NCBI RefSeq assembly: GCF_964340395.1 | Contig: NC_135561.1 | Location: 4,029,001-4,093,000 of the forward strand | Direction: 5' to 3' | From: Glandiceps talaboti | Lineage: Eukaryota > Hemichordata > Enteropneusta > Spengelidae | DNA length: 64,000 nt | Shown here: positions 1 to 14,800 of the stretch, piece after piece | Position numbering within the stretch: position 1 is the stretch's first letter | How the letters are laid out: every line of letters begins with the position of its first letter | Notes under the pieces: model-generated | Told to the model about the DNA's origin: nothing | The model's database searches: none | What the model saw: only the letters and a program-made list of their open reading frames with translations | Made by a program: the position numbers and the translations under genes

Positions 1-59
<59 letters not shown>
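1..59. repeat. (TA)n microsatellite at left edge
   Basis: Pure alternating TA from the first base; it probably continues beyond the window. Confidence 0.95.
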
Positions 60-819
<760 letters not shown>

Positions 820-843
820 AGATGCGTACGTATTTTACAGAAG

Positions 844-2014
844 AGAGAGCGCATTCCAAAAATTCACACACAGGTACTTTCGAAAAGTCGTTTGTATTGC
901 CTGTGTCTGTGAAAGTCACTTCCCTTTGTATTAAATGAGTTATCAGAGTCGTGTTAATAGTTACATTTATTCACTCAGTGAGAAATAATGAACACGTTCA
1001 TAATAGTTTCGATTGTGTGTTGACTTGTGTTGGCATCGCTTCGTATACTAATTACAATCGAAACAACAATCACACACCACACAGTATGCTGACGTTGCTT
1101 TGGTGTCAGTATGCATATACAGTCGAGATCAGTTTGGAATGCTCAGAATCGGACTTCCCATTAGTAGGTACGGGGATAAGTGTACGCACCATGGTATACG
1201 CACGAGGATTACTTGTCGACTGCCGTTCGTGGACAAGTCAGCAAGATTTCCATCGCCCTCCAACTACAGAGACAACACATCGTACCGACTATGCTACATA
1301 GTCCCCGTTAGGTTCGCGGACTGACGACATTTACAATAACTAAGGAAACTGCACACCCGACTTTGCTTGGTCCATTGTGTAGAATCGTACCTTAGTACAA
1401 CGGTCCGTGAACTGAATCATCGTAATCTCAGTAGCAAGACCCAAAATACCATTACATTATTAAAATACTGTTATTGTTTATCAAGAAGTTTTACAAGGTA
1501 TACCAACGATATCAGTTTGAGTGCTAATTGATAAAAGAAATGAAATCACCATAGTACAATACTGGTATGACATATTGGTGTGAATTGGGAATCACCCATT
1601 ATCAGGTAAATGTTATAAAATCAACCCTTGACGTAACTATAAAGATAGAGACATACCTGCTTTGACGGTTTCACGATGTCCACTCACTGTTCGATCACAC
1701 TGTGTTGGTATTTATTGAGAGTTTGATTAACGTGCATTGCTGTACAAGACACAGACTATAGGAGGCCTGTCACTGTGCATGCAGACTCTGATCAGCCAAT
1801 CGTAGATTGCCTAGTAACGTACTGAATACCTCCCAGTACACGTGGTAGGTTGAACCCATAGCTATGTCATACATGATAATAGGAAGTGCTACGTCCCAAG
1901 CAACGGCTACTCAACGTACTAGCTTAGTGATAGTCAACATGGCGCCGATGTGTTAAACATTAAAAGTCCCCTGTAAACGTGGAGTACAATGTAACTCTGT
2001 GTAAAGAGGGGAAA
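844..2014. other. No gene seen
   Basis: Unique-looking sequence. Two overlapping frames at 951-1324 have no recognisable motif. No tandem or inverted repeat was noticed. Confidence 0.55.
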
Positions 2015-2025
2015 TTGTGTGTTGT

Positions 2026-2057
<32 letters not shown>
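2015..2057. repeat. (GT)n microsatellite
   Basis: A short, slightly interrupted GT tract just upstream of the GAA tract. Confidence 0.9.
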
Positions 2058-2113
2058 ATTGAGTGTCAATTTTTGGTCGAACGCGAAGATGATGACGACG
2101 ATGAAGATGATTC

Positions 2114-2274
2114 AAGAAGAAGAAGAAGAAGAAGAAGAAGAAGAAGAAGAAGAAGAAGAAGAAGAAGAAGAAGAAGAAGAAGAAGAAGAAGAAGAAGAAG
2201 AAGAAGAAGAAGAAGAAGAAGAAGAAGGTGGTGGTGGTAGTGGTGGTGGTGGTGGTGGTGGTGGTGGTGGTGGT
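2114..2274. repeat. (GAA)n followed by (GGT)n compound microsatellite
   Basis: About 113 bp of GAA followed by about 48 bp of GGT. Long GAA.TTC tracts can form triplex DNA. The poly-Glu/poly-Gly frames across it are by-products of the repeat. Confidence 0.95.
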
Positions 2275-2715
2275 GATGATCCTCCCTCATACAATCTCCC
2301 CTTTTTTCCAAACCCTCCTCTTGCCACCCTCCTCCTTTACCGACTCTCAACATCACCCTAGTTACCACTCTACTTTTGCCAACTTTTGCACGCCCCCCCC
2401 CCACACACACACACATCCAACATTTTTTACTTCATGTAGTGCGTCATACCATCAGAATAGCATACACTACTTAATTCTATTGTAAGACATCAAAGACAAG
2501 ACAATACAATACAATACAACGGTTTGATTGATTTACAATCCATCCAATATTTCAATATATAGTCTAGAAATCAATTTTGATATCGGACGGCGATATCTGT
2601 CATTTTCTAATTTTCACGACCTCAGTTTGTATTTTGGTCAAAAATGATCATTTTTTATTTTATTCTTTGAAACTGCTCATCAAATTGTTTTGATATTTCT
2701 TCAAAGTTCCCACGG

Positions 2716-2787
2716 CTCACTCACTAACTCACTAACTCACTCACTCACTCACTCACTCACTCACTCACTCACTCACTCACTCACTCA
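2716..2787. repeat. (CTCA)n microsatellite
   Basis: Tetranucleotide repeat of about 18 units, with CTAA variants at its left end. Confidence 0.92.
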
Positions 2788-3703
2788 TTTCATAACACAT
2801 CATCCTTTTGTATCTTAAGGGGGACATGGGGCCAACTGGACTGTTTTGTGCTATGAATACATAATTACATTAACATCATCTACTATTGTACAATTATCGA
2901 TTTGTGTCTTGACACAAGGATCAAATATTAATCTGTTGATAGGTGTAGGAATGTATATTTTCTCTACGGCAATATCAACGGTAATTGGGTATACTCAAAA
3001 CATTGCGTCATCCAGTAGTCTCTCTTAACGCAATGCTACACTACAGATCTTACTATTAGTAAATTTAACATTTTACAGTAAAAATAAAAGAGTAAAACGT
3101 TCATATCTGATCCATATAGTTTTAAAACGGGTTAGACTGTATCCCTTATTTAAATCTGTGTATATCGTTACATTATCCTTTGCAGTGGTACTATAAGCAT
3201 ACCCAGTCTTCGATATCGGGTTATTGTCCAGTCTTCGATATCGGGTTATTGTCCTAGGAACTGTCTCCTATTGAAGTAGCCAAGATTGTATCTCAGTCAA
3301 TTTAGGAATGTTAGATGACGCCGATCTCCAACTCCTAGTGTAAAGTGAGATGAGAACTGTACTTGTGTTAGGACAGCATGACTGGTTGTTATCAAGGCTG
3401 AAACAATAACAAAACACATTATGATATCCACGTCCAATTGTTCGGGTGTTATCGGTTTACAGCCGAATACTAACCACGAAGTGGAGATGGCCGGGATAAT
3501 GTTTTGTGGCTAACAACCCTGAGATTTACGTCTCCTTACAAAAGCTGACATCTTTGAAATTGTTGAAGATAAATTAGGGTCCGTACTCGAAATTCAAAGC
3601 CCAATGTCGGGTTAGGATTAAAATTTGAGTTTACAATTGTCTGTAAGAACTATATAGAAAAAATTGGTCTTTATCGAAAATGGCCTTACTCGTTGCTTCA
3701 CTG
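2788..3703. other. No gene seen; one 25-bp direct duplication
   Basis: AT-rich DNA without a recognisable exon. Positions 3203-3252 hold two exact adjacent copies of a 25-bp unit starting CCAGTCTTCGATATCGGG. Confidence 0.6.
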
Positions 3704-4065
3704 AGGCTTATAAAAAAAACTGTGTGGTTCGGATTACGCTCAATTTTAGAAAAGGTTGGGTTATATTTTTTACATATACTGTTTTCATCTGTGAGTTTTC
3801 TAGTTCAGGTAGTTATGTTTTCCCGTTGTTTTCCATATGGTCTCTGTAGTATTGGTTTCTTCTCATCAGATGTACAGTCATTATAGATTGGAAGAACAGT
3901 TTGATATCATCTTTTTAAGTTGATGTCAGTTCCCGCATGCACTATTTCTGGCGAGACCACAGTTTTCGCGATTTTATTAATGTTTTACATATAAAAAAGT
4001 TTAGAGTTGGCAGTACAAAACTAGATGGGGTCGGGTAACCGGAACCTAACAATTTTTTTAGGCCT
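3704..4065 (-). mobile_element. AGGCCT-ended MITE, copy 1
   Basis: About 360 bp, bounded on the left by AGGCTTATAAAAA and on the right by its inverted match TTTTTTTAGGCCT. Read on the minus strand, its interior matches the copies at 15,171-15,548 and 60,916-61,284. Shared blocks include the words around TACATCTGATAGGAAGAA, GGAAAACAACGGAAAAC and GTGGATGCGG (copy 1 diverges here). It has no transposase frame, so it is a non-autonomous element. The superfamily cannot be assigned from the ends alone. Confidence 0.8.
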
Positions 4066-4523
4066 GATAAGATAACTCAAATGCAAGAACCTGGGATTGA
4101 ATCATGTGCCTTTAACGACTGGTAAAACAAAATCTAGCAAAGATGTAAAACTTTTCTGTGAAGTTGTTGTAGGTTGACAAACTCGGCTCATAGGCCCAGC
4201 TACTTTTAGGTTTATGCTAAATAATAATGTAGTAATCACAGGAACTGACCTATCCGTGACGGAGCAATCGACAAAGAATAACTTAACTAAACGAGTAGAA
4301 ACACTGGTATACATTTTGAGATCAGAACAAAATATCTGAACTTGAAGATCTTGCTGGGACTAGTACACACATTTTAAAAGTAGGTGTAAATGACAGAATT
4401 GTAGCAACTTCTCCCAGTTTTTACTAGTGGAATGAGTTCTAATGACAATATAAAGACAGTGTAGAAAACCTGTTTACAATGTGAGTGAATAGTCCTTATC
4501 AAAATACAAAGTACCCCTTCTAG

Positions 4524-4602
4524 CCTGTTTACGGCGCGTACGATATATTCCGTTCAATCGCTAAGAGATTGAACTGAATATACCGTACGCGCCGTAAACA
4601 GG
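4524..4602. repeat. CpG-containing near-perfect palindrome
   Basis: Two 36-nt arms match at about 34 of 36 positions around a 7-nt loop (GCTAAGA). The outer arm reads CCTGTTTACGGCGCGTACG. It could be a minimal foldback element or a structured RNA locus; nothing in the flanks decides this. Confidence 0.9.
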
Positions 4603-7194
4603 TTATATGTATATATACCCCTTCAGTGTCAGATCATATAATATAAGTTACACAGTATCACCACGTGAAGTTCGTCTTCACATCGCAAACTCTGATCAGA
4701 TCGCACCACATCTAACCTACACTTTATTTCGTTTTCTTTACAAATTCACCGTCTTCATTTTTGTACATCAAGTAATTAAAATTGGCGAAAAAGAACATAT
4801 GTATTTTTTTTCAAGATGCCATGTTGTGGGCAAAGGTAAAGGGTGTTCACACTCTTTGCATAAAACAACAATTCGGAATTCAGCTCACAATAGAATTGAG
4901 TCACTTATAGACTTTCGTCAAGGTTGTACCTATTTCTGTGTCAATCTTCAACTCATTAGCCAAAATGCACGAGAAGAATGACAGCTCTTAAGACTAATTA
5001 TACTAATTAACCCTCTTGTACACCTGATTTTATTTGTTCCGTTTCTGTACTTTGTCTTGTTAGTATTAGTTCAACCTCTTACCTACAAAACTCTAGCAGC
5101 ACCCCAGTCACTTCACTGACATCACCACTACAGGCCTATACATGTCGATATATCAACATAACACCTTAGATATTCAATGGACACTAATGGAATCATTTGT
5201 ACCAACATGTACATATTGTTTATCTGTTTTATTTCTCATCCAGCATACACCATACACATACAACACACACATGGCATGTATTGACATGGAGGGATTGAGA
5301 CAATTTAAAAATAATTCAGTGCGTAACATTCGATCCTTAAGAGGAGTTACTCTAAAACTATTGAAACTAGGGAGGGCTGTTTTTGAAAATGTTATATTAT
5401 TTTAAAATTGTCTCAATAAAGACAAATATTTCTTCGGTTTTAAATCTATTGAATATGGTCCAATCACCTGAAATCTATAGAGTCTGACATATCCAATCAC
5501 AATATTAATCAACACTACAAAAAAATGCAGTTTCGATGAAAAATCTTCCTCTCTTCGGCCTGAGGTGTTTGTGAATGCAGCCTTACTTGTAATTCAGTAA
5601 TTTACATAGACTTGGTCATGTCCAATGTTACACTATTACATATACACCCAGTTTTAGTCTCAACAAGCATACATACCGACCGTAAATTAAGGCAGAAATC
5701 TAGTCATTTTGATTATGAGAACATGGGATTTAATGACGTCATTTTTTTATCTAACAAAATACGTCACTTGCCAATCAACGAATGTTTATGTGGTCAGAAA
5801 AGACTCGTGTCTGTAGCTACAAATGAGAAAGCGTACTTAGCTAAATAGTAATTTGCTACTAGCCTGTCGTACACAACTAAAACACGTCAAACTCTGGAAC
5901 TGTTCCTCTTGAAAACCATTTATCGTTTATATCGATCAACTGTAGTTGTTGTTTTGTGTGTAACTTGATATGTAATTAGTAATTTTGTCAAGAGCTACCT
6001 GTAACTGTGAATCAAGGTAAGAAGGTGTTAGGCTACTATCATTATATAGTGTATCAGCAACACGATAACAAACTGTAAAAATCGTGATAAGGGGAAAGGT
6101 TAGGCCTTCAAATCGCTACATGGGTTTGGAAAGTCTCCCTATCTCATCTTAAAGATAAACTTTAGCTTGACGATAACACCTTGATAACTTAGAGATTAGA
6201 CAGTTCAAGTCACGAGAGAGTAAAATCATGTCATTTTCAGAGTCTGTCTTTTAATCACGAATGTTGCATGTTCGCATCTCTCAGTAGTATCCTCCCACGG
6301 GTGGTGCAATTATTTCAGTGACTTTTAGGTCATTTGATGATCGGCTTTTCGTGCGATTCCAACATTTGGGTTTGATTTATTTGACACTTAGCTATATGCT
6401 TACAAGTAGTACAGTATCAAAACGAAGGAGATAACAAAGTTACATTTATCAAAGTTGTTTTTGTTAGATAAGACTAACGGTGTACCTGGACAGGACTGCC
6501 TAACTTAGTGCCAATTATTACACAGGTACACTGACACGTGACATTGGTGGAATATAACAATGGTGACAGAGTACACAATAGAAATCTTTGAGTATTAGTC
6601 GATAATAGTTAACATTCACAAAATCGTAGATGTACCAGAATCACAAAGACATCTCGTTTAATTTGCGAATAAGATTATGATATGTCGAGAACAAGTCACA
6701 GTAGCGGATTTAACAAAGGAAGCAGAATACTATTTTAGAATTGTCAACGTCATTTTGGAATCGGTATAAAGTTAAAACTGGTGAAGTCGATCTCAAAGTT
6801 TATGGCACTAATGAGTCTAAGGTTGTCAATTGTACAAATAAACAACAATTACCAAGACTTTATGATAGCACAAATCAACACGATCTATGAAGTCTATTGG
6901 AGGTGACACAATGCGCGTGGCTTTGATAAACTTTGAACCATACATTTTACAGTTCCTCCTCATGATGCATGTCACAGAAATCGTCGTGATCGCACTGTAC
7001 ATACGCTGTCGTAAATTTCGACTGAGTGTCAGTTTCAAATGAAAACGAAAAAAAGCGAAATTTGACATAAAGACACAAAGAATTTTGAGTTTATGATAAA
7101 CAAACTTTATGATGGAAATTAATGTTATGTAGGAGACAGCTGCATTCAAAATAAGAATTTTCATTATAATTGATGCAGTAGTTTTTGACATTGC
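4603..7194. other. No gene seen
   Basis: Several 70-125 codon frames (4607-4981, 5142-5405, 5612-5848, and 6826-7191 on the minus strand) have no recognisable family and no convincing splice sites. No tandem or inverted repeat was noticed. Confidence 0.5.
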
Positions 7195-7279
<85 letters not shown>

Positions 7280-7329
7280 GGCAGACAGGCGGACAGACAG
7301 ACAGACAGACAGGCAGACAGACAGACAGG
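7195..7329. repeat. (CAGA)n microsatellite
   Basis: CAGA repeat of about 135 bp with a few GCAG/GCGG interruptions toward the right end. Confidence 0.95.
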
Positions 7330-8537
7330 CCCTTTCTTTACAGGAGGTAAAAAGTAATCTAAAGGGACTTAATGAACAAAACAAAAATATTCCATTCTTG
7401 CAATTGGCTCATTTTTCAATATATCAGCATTATTTCCTCCCATTGTTCGTAGTAAGTAGCGTACCAAACTTCAGACCCCAGTGCACTGACGAATGATTCA
7501 ATTTGTCACAGTACAATGTGAGTACTCAACACATTGTGAATTGGTAAAGGGTAATTGAAACACTCATAAAGTGCAATGCGTACCAGTTACGAGTACACCA
7601 CAAAACTAATATATGGTACCATGCAATGATTGATCCATATTTCAAACAATTCAGGTGACAATTCAGGTGAATTGTAAATCATTTTGTCTAATGTTGTACA
7701 TGACGTAGGAATCAATGAGACAGAAGTGTGCACTACTGTCATGTTTGTTTATATGATGAGATGGTGTATCGTAAGACAATAACAGACACGTCGAAATGAC
7801 AACGTGTAAGTGTCGATTGATGGCTTGGCCCAGAGTGCTGACCCCTTACCCAACCCCTGGTGTGACCCCCTGTCATATGTGATGTACTTCATCATGTACC
7901 TCCCCTCCACAAGTTGGTAGCGGTATGGAACTTGAAAAATTTACTTGGATAAAGATCAGAGTTTAACTAGCGGTGGTCTTAGATGTTCTAACAGCACAGT
8001 TTCATATAATTCATATATGTCTGTTATGTATTAATAATTTATCAAATTCGTCAAGTTGTCCAAATTCTCTAACGACCAATTAAAGATGTATCGAAGGACT
8101 AATAACGAATATTTTAAACTGTTTGAAACTTTACCAAACTTTTAAAACTTTTACAAAGAACTCGGGTAGATATTACGTACAATAGCCTTAGTCTAGTATA
8201 TCACCTCGTTTCCATGGAAATCCATGTCTTAAATTCAGTTACAACGACTACTTGGTGAAATTTCACGGAAGGATCTTTATTAATAGCAATTACACTATTT
8301 TATCTTTTATCTGAAATCAGTTTGATATGTAGTGTGTATGTTTGACTTGATGTATCACGTTTTAACAGTAGTATGGGTAGTTAGTTGTTTGGAATATTGA
8401 ATATAAAAAACTTTAGGTACCGAAGGGCACTACAAGACAAACTCGGTCTCCTTACAAGCAGAGGAGTGGAAACTTGGACAATTGCACACATCTGTATTAG
8501 AGTTCGTTTTTATTTCCTTTGGAGGATTGGAGGTTCT
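7330..8537. other. No gene seen
   Basis: AT-rich DNA. A short AATTCAGGTGA duplication near 7,650 is the only local structure noticed. Confidence 0.55.
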
Positions 8538-8592
8538 AGTGATGTCATAGTGATGTCATTGTGATGTCATAGTGATGTCATAGTTATGTCAT
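8538..8592. repeat. 11-bp tandem repeat with TGATGTCA core
   Basis: Five adjacent copies of TAGTGATGTCA, with one TTGTGATGTCA and one TAGTTATGTCA variant. Each core is one base from the palindromic CRE TGACGTCA. Confidence 0.85.
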
Positions 8593-8759
8593 TTTTCCGA
8601 TTCATATGTTGGTTAGCTTACTTCTATCTCAGACCACCAAGTCTGGTGATCTCAACTTCTAACAGCATTAGATAGGTCGCTTTTCTAGTAATCATGATCA
8701 TAAATGTTTCCTTGCATTGGACCCCTTTGATGACTTTGGTGGCCACGGTTGGCGGGTTG

Positions 8760-8958
8760 GGAGGTCTACGGGTAGGTAGGAGCTTGGTAGGTTGGTAGGT
8801 AGGTAGATTGGCCGGTTGGCTTTTAGGCTAGTTAGTTTTTGATGTGCAAGTCTATAAATTGGTAGGTAGATAAGTTGGTTGGTTGGTTGGTTGGTTGGTT
8901 GGTTGGTTGGTTGGTTGGTAGGTTGATTGGTTGGTCGGTTGGTTGGTTGGTTGGTTAC
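8760..8958. repeat. GGTT/GGTA-rich degenerate microsatellite
   Basis: Degenerate GGTAGGTA and GGTTGGTT runs in three blocks. Confidence 0.85.
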
Positions 8959-10167
8959 TTAGCTGATGGTCACATTTCCCAGGTATATTGTTAAACTTGG
9001 AAAAGAACATATATCAACAATTATTATAAAAACATCAGAACCTTATTCTCCATTGTCATATAGCTTGAATTAGTGTAAGAAAGTCACGATTTCCTTGTAC
9101 CAGTAAACATCCATATTTACTTATTATACATTTCATTGATTTGCTATAAAAAAAATCTCTGAGAATAGACTTTTTTTTTACAAGCGACTGACATTGCGAA
9201 CTTGCTCCCGCGGACTGTGTATATTTGTGAATATATGCATCATCCAATATCGAATATTGAACGCACACACATGTAATAACTATGCAGTGGCTGTTGCCAA
9301 TAGAATACAGAGGAAAACTTAAATTTTGAAGTACTGCTTTTTACCCAATATTTACCCTTCGACCAAATCTAATGGTAACCATGGAAACCAAGTTGATCTC
9401 GGTAGGGGGCAGGAATAATGCTACTTAGATTGACTAATCCTCTGACTTGGTGTGGTCGTGTAAACATTATGTTGTGAGCTGACTGTGTAATACAATATTA
9501 TAACTGGTCACCGGGTCACTACAACATTTCAAACATATTGGTCAAGCGTATTGACAAATGTTTCACGACACCACTGTATATCTCCCTTTACGACCCCACT
9601 GTATATCTCCCTTTTACGACACCACTGTAAATTCTCCCTTCACAACTTCCATTTATCACGAAGACTTTATTAGAAGTGAGTGGGTGATTGGTTGGTTTAT
9701 CGAATTGTTAGTTTTTATTTTGACATTCATGTCTACTTGTATACTGGTGTTGTGAAAACTGCCTTGGTGTGTACATGTTACATTGGATTGATGTCATCTA
9801 GCTAGGCGTATAAGTTGACAACATATATAGACTTACTTGTCTTACTATGTCATATTTCACACTGACACGACGTTTGCTACCGAATTACTCAAAAGTAGCA
9901 CGTTTTGTTTTTCACCTCCAACTTAACACGCTACGGTGTTATACTAATAAACGTATACCCCATCCCACTTTTACATGATGTGGTGTAAGCGTAACAAGTT
10001 TTTTTCTCCACAACATTTTATGTGGCGGTGTTGCACGCGAACATAACACATCTTTCTCCCAACTTTGCATTCTTGTATATGTTATACACAGAATACACTT
10101 CTGTAGTCAATGAGTGCAAAGGCGATCCATTATAGTTTTGCCCCTCAACTATAGGGTTTGTCAAGGA
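8959..10167. other. No gene seen; one short tandem repeat
   Basis: No exon recognised. At about 9,565-9,640 a 25-bp unit (ACGACACCACTGTATATCTC core) occurs three times with variation. Confidence 0.55.
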
Positions 10168-10168
10168 G

Positions 10169-10199
<31 letters not shown>

Positions 10200-10322
10200 C
10201 CACTAAACAAAACGATCGACAGTACAGATATACAAATAAAAACTGGTACAAATTGTTGAATTACTTGGATAACCCACAACGTCAAAGACCTGTAGGTTAT
10301 CCAATTGGAATTGAAGGAAACT
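10168..10322 (-). mobile_element. 3' end of a non-LTR retrotransposon or SINE, minus strand
   Basis: On the minus strand the segment ends in GTGGAATAAACTAAACTAAAC, a 3' end followed by a pentanucleotide tail as in many LINEs. Upstream is a hairpin, TTGGATAACC...GGTTATCCAA, of the kind found in LINE 3' UTRs. No coding part remains. Confidence 0.6.
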
Positions 10323-10998
10323 GCAATTTGCATTTTGTGAACCCGCCCTCCTCCCCTGACTTGATGTATGCTGGTGTTACTAGCATAATATATTGCAGTG
10401 TGTAATCCAGGCTACGATGGAAGCTTTTAAATCTAGCTTTCTAGTTTTGTCGAAATCACAGTTGAAACACATGTCATGAGCTGTATGTAGCCGCTGTCCT
10501 AGTAAACTTCAACGACCTTGTGTCGAACAAAAGTCCGATGGAATTTCCGCTACTCTGGGTCTCCTATACATGGTAGCCGAGTACCATAGGTATTTTATTT
10601 GATATGTTGCTATACTAACTCTAAACTCAATAAATTGGGCGAGTTCTAACGGCTCCGTAAACAAGTCATGTTAAGTATTCCTATTTATCATAACTGATGT
10701 TACTTTACACCAAGTTCATGGAGTAATGAAAACAACAACCTACGTAGTAATTGTCTTCACTTTATCGTTATTCAAACTATTTGATCATTTTCAATATCAT
10801 TCCCCGTCACTGCCATATCTCCGTCGTCTACTTATTTCAACAATAACATTTTCATTTGTTTATTACATGTATATTACACGCTATCTGAAATTAACATTGT
10901 TTACTGTTGCAGTTTACACTTGGTATCCACCATGAATGTGAAATGGTATAGCACATAAGTAGAGATCATGGCATATGATAGGTTGGCTATAGACAATA
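10323..10998. other. No gene seen
   Basis: The 69-codon frame at 10,726-10,935 is hydrophobic, but it is isolated and unrecognised. I see nothing else. Confidence 0.5.
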
Positions 10999-11021
10999 CG
11001 TTCTCTCGTTCTCTCGTTCTC

Positions 11022-11073
<52 letters not shown>
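10999..11073. repeat. (CT)n microsatellite
   Basis: CTCGTT units grade into pure CT with one TTCT interruption. Confidence 0.93.
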
Positions 11074-11834
11074 CACTAGACTGTACATCAAAAGTTAACA
11101 CATACTTAGTACAAACCATAAAACATTCACAGTTTGAATCAACAGGTGGTCGAGAACATTGGCTAACTTGATTGATTTACCATAAATATGATTCAATCAT
11201 TACAGGACATAATTCTATGATATAAATGTCAATTATTGGACACAACAAATCTTTTCATGAGAATAACGAGAGCATGTCATGATGAAGTCGGCGAGAACGA
11301 GAGCACGGCAGGCATACCAATGCACACTAACATATAGAAAGGTAGCTGAGAACTGGTACCGTCGGTATGTCACGGGGTCGACCATGGTAGGTACACAGTG
11401 GTCCCATGGCATATACACAAACCCGTCTTTTGTTTGTTTGTTACCGCGTGTATTTTGAATGTTTCTCTCTTTTATCAAATGCCAAAGTGAAATATAGCAT
11501 GGTCAGTAATACTTCGAAGCAAATTCCACGAGACGTCCATGATTTGAGTTCCGACTCGGCTCAAGATATTACATGCCGATACCAGTGTTCAAATGTTTTA
11601 ACCCGGCCAAATCCTAAAGATCAGCGAACACAAAGTGTCGCAGTCAAATTAGAAACATATACCCCCTTCCCCCCCCCCCCCATTAACCAAAATAAGGCAG
11701 CAACAAAATTATATTGGGTTTGGCAAGTTTTAAAAACATGCACTGTTTATAAAATTCGATGATAGTCAACAAACGTTTTGCGGACTATCCATGTCCATAC
11801 AAATAGCCAATCTGAAGTGAAGGAATTTTACTTG

Positions 11835-11899
<65 letters not shown>

Positions 11900-14800
11900 A
11901 ACTCTGAGTCTGGGTTTGCATCACCGAGAGACATATGTAAGTCGAATAGCGTCTGACCGGTCCACACAAATCAAATTGACACGTTAACGTTGCGTGTACG
12001 AAGGCTGGCCGTAGGGTGAACGTTCACAAAACTCGTATCCCGTCGACTTCCACAGACTGCCACGATATCACCCATCACTGAGTGACCAAAACGCGTGGTC
12101 AAGCCCCTAATGTACCTTGAATACTGTAAGAGTGGCCATTAGATAAGCGATCAAATCATTGACTGCTCGTAAATAGCAACATCCTGACGTTTCATGCAAT
12201 AAAATCATCTGAATATTATCAGGGTTTGCGATAAAATTAACAAACCGTTACGGGATGATTATTTCCTGTAAGATTACGATGTATCGTATAAAGCACGTCA
12301 ATGTTGTAATAACTGTCAAATAAAAACACCCAAATTGCCCAAGCAAATTATCGATGCCTTGACATGAAAAGGGGGTGAGATTGGCCAACAGTAATGAAAA
12401 AGTAGTAATTTGTTGCTTTCAGTCCCATTGTCTGGAGTTTATAATATGTTGTATTCGAATATTTGTTCACTCCGTAGAATCTAACTATCGAAAAATTCTA
12501 CTCGAGCGATATGATAATCTAACTGTATCGTATAGCTATGTTGGAATCTTGATAACCCATAGTCTTTCAGATAGCTTTTTCTTTGATATTAGTTTTCAGC
12601 ATGGATTTACAGAGTTGAAAATTACTTAGCTTTGCCACTCGAACCAAGTTTTTATCTTTTCTTTTTACCAATTAATTCTGAATTTCTATGTGTACAGCAT
12701 GGCAACGAACTGTCTGTAGGAACTGAACTGTATGGCTAGGCAATCTTGTCAATGGCTATAGCGGCATTGGTTTGGTATTAAAACTTAAAATCCCGGTCAA
12801 ATGAATTCGACGTAAACTTTATACAGTTTTAATTCTGTCTTTGTATTGCTATCATTATGGTCGACACCTAACCAATGTGAAAAATCACACCGATTTTTGA
12901 AGTATTTGTGTGTACATAGGTTAATTTCGGCAATTTTTCACCCGTCTGTCAATCAATTTTAAGTGTCTATTTATAGAGCGGGGCCATGGTAACATGCATG
13001 AGTAGCCCGATTCCAGCTGCAGTGTTCTCAAGGCTAGGGAGATATCTTCTTTCCGTTTGATGTCAGCTCTGAAAAAATAAGACACAAATTATGGCATAAT
13101 ATATTACAATAGGAAGTCATTTTTTTCCTGCTGTATGTAAAGTGTTATCTCAATATTTTGAATTATAGCCTTGGGGTTTTTTCTTTCAGTTTTTGTTATT
13201 CGCCGATTGAAATCTTATCAACATATAACAAGCTGAGTCTTGTTCAATGTAATCTGCAATGAATAACGTATGTCTTTTGGGATAATTATTTTTCTCAAAA
13301 AGCGTGTTTGTTTGTGAAAAGTTACGACTTCGTTTGGCCTCGACGACAAATCAAGTCTGAAGTTTGAACCTCACTTTTGAGTATCTACCGTGGTGGTTTG
13401 ACTAATCGTCCCAAAATCCCAACAGTTTCATTTCAGGTGACAAAAAATGACTTGTAAAATTTTCATTGGCCTTGAAAATTAAGAGTTTTGAGCTCAAGTG
13501 ACAAAAACAATGTCTAAAACAGAGGAGTAATCTAATTTTTTTGTAATCGTATAAGATACTATATCACTATACGTATTGGGTACTGCTAATCTATGTGGAT
13601 AACACCGCCCCTAGAGTAATGTCATAGGTACACAATATCACACCCGGTACTTCTAACTAAATCGTAACTTCTATCCCCATGACAACTCTGTCAAATCAAT
13701 ATTGTATGGTTTCATATTATATTACAGAATGTCCCGATGTAATATTTCGATAAATCAAATTTTCAAAACAATATTAAATTTAAAAAAAGGTAAAACCTAG
13801 AAATTGGACAACGAACGACGACTTTGCAAATATCATACCATTTATTCTACGTTTTGTATTCTTACTTTGGTAGTTCTAGTCCAGCGATGAAAAGTCCTCT
13901 ACGCCATCTATAAAAAAAGACAGATCTACATAAAAAAATGAAAAAGATACATCATGTGCTATGCGATTTTCGATGATCGGTAGCCCTAAAGCGTTTTTAA
14001 TTTCCAATAAATATCTTTTCTGTTGTAGTTATTGATAAGGTAGGTGACATTCTGACCTTTCGCGTACAGTTTATTCTAAATATAATTCACCGTGTGACCC
14101 GGTAAAGTGACCTTACCCAGTGGACGACTGTAAAACGTGTTTTGACTTGGACAGTTCTCAAGTACCGTGATAGGTGGTGTCAGTGGCTATTCTCGCCTTG
14201 TTTCGTACTCTGGACCCCATATATCTACTGAAAAGATACCTAACGTCTGTTTCCATCTAATCTTGCAATCTGACTTGGTCAACTAGACTTCTATTACATC
14301 TTATGAAAAGTTGTTAAAATTCCTCTACGACGTGGAGCTAAAAACTCGCAGGTACATTGTGTAAAGTTCGTAGTGATCTAGTCAGTATAGAAAGTGGCGA
14401 GATAGAGTGAATAAAATTATAGCATTCTCAATCAATGTATTATCGTTTTCTATCCAATGAGCGTGATGTGTTCATTTTTTTCTGATGGAAATTATGATCA
14501 CACATTTTGAGACAGGCACATGACAACAACTTTAAATACTTTCTCTTAGTTTAGGTTTATCATAATGTCCCATTGAAGTAGGTATTCCTAAATAAACGTA
14601 TTGATTACAACAAAATTTATCTTGGATTTAAGTCCAAATGTCCGATGAAAAATGTCGCTCCGTTTTCGCAAACAAATTAAATTCAGCATTCGCTAAGGTA
14701 TAAACTCCAAGTAGTTATACCTAGTATACCTGATCCCCTAAAACTTTTGCGAGATGTTTCGTATCATTGCGAAATTTTCATCATATATTGTATTTAATCC

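Noticed and set aside
2017-2361. Poly-Glu/poly-Gly protein
   Set aside because: Produced entirely by (GAA)n and (GGT)n. All three frames are open on both strands, with no splice or family support.
4085-4140. tRNA-like B box word (GGGATTGAATC)
   Set aside because: No A box at the expected distance and no cloverleaf.
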